Source: Bacillus sp. SD075
Lineage (GTDB): Bacteria > Bacillota > Bacilli > Bacillales > DSM-1321
NCBI RefSeq assembly: GCF_017355165.1
Contig: NZ_JADILK010000027.1
Coordinates: 1-60,404 of the forward strand
Reading direction: 5' to 3'
DNA: 60,404 nucleotides
In this document: piece by piece, positions 58,248-60,404 of the stretch
Layout: each line of letters begins with the position of its first letter
How positions within the stretch are numbered: position 1 is the stretch's first letter
The notes under the pieces: generated by a model
Databases searched by the model: none
The model's input: the letters and a program-made list of their open reading frames with translations, nothing else
Told to the model about the DNA's origin: nothing
Made by a program: the position numbers and the translations under genes

Positions 58248-58325
58248 CTTGGTGGAATAAGTGGATTTTTCCAAATTTGGTTGGTACAATTAAGGAAATG
58301 AAATAGAAATGTATGGAGGAAAACA

Positions 58326-59006
58326 ATGAACAGCCGTAATTTAGTTAAATTGTTTTTAACAACATTGCTTATAGGTGGCGTAACGGGCGGAGTTGTAGGG
58401 TTCTTGGCTCGATGGAGTGAGTTTAAGCCTTATTTTTCTTCTTTTGAAGCCAGTGCCATCCTATCAACTTTTATTTGGTTATTCGGTGTTGGATTAATTT
58501 TCAGTGTCATAAGCCAAGCCGGCTTTTTTGCCTATTTAACGATACATCGTTTTGGTCTGGGGATATTTAAAAGCGCTTCCTTATGGAATGCCGTTCAGCT
58601 TGTACTCATTCTTTTTGTTGTATTCGATCTTGTTTACCTGCGATATCTTAGCTTTGGTTCAGGTGAGGGGATCAGTTCTTACATCGTGTTAGCCTTGGTT
58701 GTATTGGCCGCAGGGATTGTTACAGCTTATTTCAAAATGAAACAAACGAATAAACAGTCGTTTATACCAGCCTTATTTTTCATGGTCGTGGTCACGGTTT
58801 TGGAGTGGATACCTGTCCTAAGCGCCAATGATGAAAGCTGGCTTTACTTCATGCTGTTTCCGTTGCTAGTCTGCAATGCTTATCAATTATTGGTCCTGAG
58901 CAAATTGATTGAACGGTCACAAAAGGAATTGGCCAGTAAAAGAGGGCGTAAGCAAACTCCAGCAAAGGGTGAGATGAAGGCCGGTGAATTAGGTAAAGGC
59001 AGCTAA
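58326..59006 (+). CDS. kbaA: KinB-signalling pathway activation protein KbaA
   Basis: Polytopic membrane protein required for activation of the sporulation kinase KinB in B. subtilis. 226 residues with about six hydrophobic helices (for example LVKLFLTTLLIGGVTGGVVG at the start) and a hydrophilic basic C-terminal tail of about 25 residues, slightly longer than I recall for B. subtilis. ATG 58326 after TGGAGGAAA. Upstream TGG-TACAAT at 58282-58290 could be an extended -10. Divergent from gerD, convergent with pdaB. Confidence 0.88.
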   Translation: MNSRNLVKLFLTTLLIGGVTGGVVGFLARWSEFKPYFSSFEASAILSTFIWLFGVGLIFSVISQAGFFAYLTIHRFGLGIFKSASLWNAVQLVLILFVVFDLVYLRYLSFGSGEGISSYIVLALVVLAAGIVTAYFKMKQTNKQSFIPALFFMVVVTVLEWIPVLSANDESWLYFMLFPLLVCNAYQLLVLSKLIERSQKELASKRGRKQTPAKGEMKAGELGKGS

Positions 59007-59049
59007 CCTGTATGTAAGTCGAGCCTTACAAAGGAAGTCAAAACATAAA

Positions 59050-59097
59050 AGCTGCGTACTAAAGGTTCATGGAGACCGTTAGTACGCAGTTTTTTCA
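59050..59097. terminator. Bidirectional terminator between kbaA and pdaB
   Basis: CTGCGTACTAA (59052-59062) pairs with TTAGTACGCAG (59079-59089); T-run on the plus side (TTTTTTC) and AAAACATAAAA, T-rich when read on the minus strand, on the other. Confidence 0.88.
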
Positions 59098-59098
59098 T

Positions 59099-59851
59099 TC
59101 AGTGGATTTCCTCACTGCTTGCTGATGAATTGGAAATCATTTCTGAAACATTAACGAAGTTTAAATTTTTTGATCGAAGTTCACTTATTAACTCTGGCAA
59201 CGCCTTATTCGTTTGTTTTGCTGAGTCTGAAGCATGTAATAAGATGATATCACCCTTTTGCGCCTTGGTGATGTTCTGAACGATGCGTTCCACGCCCGGA
59301 TTGGTCCAATCCTTTGAATCGATGCTCCAATGGACAACGGTGTATCCGAATTTCTCGCTGATCTTTAAGAGGCGTTTATCAAAGTGACCGGTGGGAGCGC
59401 GTAAAAGTTCTATATTCTTTACGTTAAGCTTTTTAAATGCTTCCTGGGCTTTAGAAATATCCCGGATGATTTCTTGATCTTCCATTTCGGAATAATCCTT
59501 ATAATCGTAACCAAGGATGCCGATTTCATATCCTTCTTTCACAATTTCGGCTACTATATCCGGATGCCGTTCAGCCCAAGATCCCGAGAGGAAAAAAGTG
59601 GCGGATTTAATCTTTTCCCTTTTTAATGTCTCTATTATCGGAGCGGCTTTCTCATCGCCCCAGCCAATATTGAACGTGATCGCAACATTCTTTTCCCCTT
59701 TATAAACCGCTTTCGGCCCATCCTCTGTAGAAAAAACGGGGGCATGAAGAATGTTTTGTACAAAAAGGAACCAAGCGGTAAAAAGTGCCGTAAGTAAAAT
59801 TAACGAATAATATTTGATGTTCTTGGCTTGAAGCACCATGAAAAATTTCAT
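59099..59851 (-). CDS. pdaB: Polysaccharide deacetylase family sporulation protein PdaB
   Basis: Carbohydrate esterase 4 family protein needed for stable spores after cortex formation in B. subtilis. 250 residues. One N-terminal membrane span (about 15-32), then a NodB-type domain: ITFNIGWGD (motif 1), SWAERHP (motif 2, metal histidine), LLRAPTGHFDKR (motif 3) and IILLHAS (motif 5). In motif 1 the usual catalytic-base aspartate is asparagine (N61). ATG 59851 after AAGGGGATGG. Convergent with kbaA. Confidence 0.93.
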   Translation of the reverse strand: MKFFMVLQAKNIKYYSLILLTALFTAWFLFVQNILHAPVFSTEDGPKAVYKGEKNVAITFNIGWGDEKAAPIIETLKREKIKSATFFLSGSWAERHPDIVAEIVKEGYEIGILGYDYKDYSEMEDQEIIRDISKAQEAFKKLNVKNIELLRAPTGHFDKRLLKISEKFGYTVVHWSIDSKDWTNPGVERIVQNITKAQKGDIILLHASDSAKQTNKALPELISELRSKNLNFVNVSEMISNSSASSEEIH

Positions 59852-59887
59852 TAATCCATCCCCTTGTCCATAAGACTCTTGTCTTCA

Positions 59888-59915
59888 AATTTATGCGCGA
59901 GGATTATTGTTATGC
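59888..59915 (-). promoter_or_regulatory. Putative SigE promoter of pdaB
   Basis: On the minus strand GCATAAC (59915-59909), 13 bases, CATAAATT (59895-59888) fits the SigE consensus well. pdaB is expressed by SigE in the B. subtilis mother cell. Confidence 0.5.
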
Positions 59916-59983
59916 AAAAAAATCAGTTGGAAATTCATAAAATTGACGGGAATGGGGAAAGCTGTCTGGAGGAGGTGTGAATC

Positions 59984-60220
59984 ATGCTGGGTTTATTGAT
60001 TAATGATAAAGAAAAGATGGAGTTGGAGTACCTTTTAAAAAGAGAGATGGATGAAATATTATTCGATTTACAGGATGACAGAATTGACCACTTAGTCAAA
60101 AGGGCAATAAACGAGAAATATACTATCCTTTTCAGGCTGTTTAAAAGGGTGAGCACCGAGGAGGAAAGCCTAATGTATATGAGGGGAAAAACGAATGTAT
60201 CCAAGTGGAATCAGTCATGA
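59984..60220 (+). CDS. Conserved small hypothetical protein
   Basis: 78 residues, charged and mainly helical, starting LGLLINDKEKMELEYLLKRE and containing KYTILFRLFKRVSTEEE. No signal, membrane segment or zinc motif. ATG 59984 follows GGAGGAGGTG, a strong ribosome site. I think similar short ORFs occur next to rRNA operons in other bacilli, but I cannot name a function. Confidence 0.65.
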   Translation: MLGLLINDKEKMELEYLLKREMDEILFDLQDDRIDHLVKRAINEKYTILFRLFKRVSTEEESLMYMRGKTNVSKWNQS

Positions 60221-60252
60221 TATTTAAAAGTGAATTTTATTCGAAAAATCTA

Positions 60253-60281
60253 TTGACTATTGATTTATACGCTGGTATATT
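60253..60281 (+). promoter_or_regulatory. rRNA operon promoter P1 (putative)
   Basis: TTGACT (60253-60258), 17 bases, TATATT (60276-60281) with extended TGG. Tandem with P2, as in Bacillus rrn operons. Confidence 0.65.
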
Positions 60282-60346
60282 ATAAAAGTTGCTGCAACAT
60301 AAAAGGTTTTGAGAAAGAATTGAAAAAAACTTTTTTAAAAAAGTTG

Positions 60347-60375
60347 TTGACGAAGCGGCAGTAAGATGTTAAGAT
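60347..60375 (+). promoter_or_regulatory. rRNA operon promoter P2 (putative)
   Basis: TTGACG (60347-60352), 17 bases, TAAGAT (60370-60375) with extended TGT. The following AAAGTCGCTAAGAGA resembles the leader start of Bacillus 16S rRNA operons; the window ends before 16S. Confidence 0.65.
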
Positions 60376-60404
60376 ATTAAAGTCGCTAAGAGAGATGGCG
60401 AACA

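Noticed and set aside
57950..58306. 118-codon plus-strand frame opposite gerD
   Set aside because: Shadow of gerD: no ribosome site, and the minus-strand lipoprotein explains the coding pattern.

Overview
This window is a chromosomal segment of an endospore-forming member of the Bacillaceae. The evidence is the gene order (ctsR to rpsI, then cwlD-salA-gerD-kbaA-pdaB), the sporulation genes sigH, cwlD, gerD, kbaA and pdaB, zinc-type S14 and L33, and protein sequences that read like close relatives of Bacillus subtilis proteins. A member of the Peribacillus/Bacillus simplex group is my guess; the sequence alone does not prove it. No phage, transposon, CRISPR array, tRNA or complete rRNA gene is visible.

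Layout. (1) 1-12,100, + strand: the CtsR/SigB-controlled stress operon ctsR-mcsA-mcsB-clpC, then radA-disA, a PIN-TRAM protein, ispD-ispF and gltX. (2) 11,740-17,150: a cysteine T-box leader, then cysE-cysS-mrnC-rlmB-rae1, sigH, rpmG and secE. (3) 17,400-33,900: nusG, rplK-rplA, rplJ-rplL behind an L10 leader, an rRNA methyltransferase gene, rpoB-rpoC, an L7Ae-family gene, rpsL-rpsG-fusA and tuf. (4) 34,090-48,860: the S10-spc-alpha ribosomal protein cluster from rpsJ to rplQ with secY, adk, infA, rpmJ and rpoA. (5) 48,870-53,570: ecfA1-ecfA2-ecfT-truA, then rplM-rpsI with an L13 leader. (6) 53,570-60,404: an ECF transporter S component, a DUF2521 protein, then the sporulation group cwlD, salA, gerD(-), kbaA, pdaB(-) and a small conserved-looking ORF. 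The window stops inside what looks like the promoter and leader region of an rRNA operon.

How it works together. Most of the segment makes the translation and transcription machinery. Protein quality control (McsB/ClpC), c-di-AMP synthesis, isoprenoid precursor steps and cysteine supply are attached to it, and sporulation or germination functions lie at the right edge. Many regulatory sites are readable: a SigB promoter, a CtsR operator, strong SigA promoters, SigE- and SigG-like promoters upstream of cwlD, pdaB and gerD, a Cys T-box, L10 and L13 autoregulatory leaders, and many intrinsic terminators.

Main departures from the textbook order. The methionine aminopeptidase gene map, expected between adk and infA, is present only as a decayed remnant (45,549-46,035), and the small gene ybzG that follows map in B. 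subtilis is missing. A second decayed gene, for a small membrane protein, lies on the minus strand at 53,652-53,939. An ECF S component stands between rpsI and ybaK, where B. subtilis has ybaJ. Several intergenic RNAs have strong undescribed-looking secondary structure: the rpoB leader, the rpoB-rpoC gap, the region after rpoC, and the leader of ecfA1. I did not find a novel defence or biosynthetic system; the region is mostly conserved housekeeping DNA.
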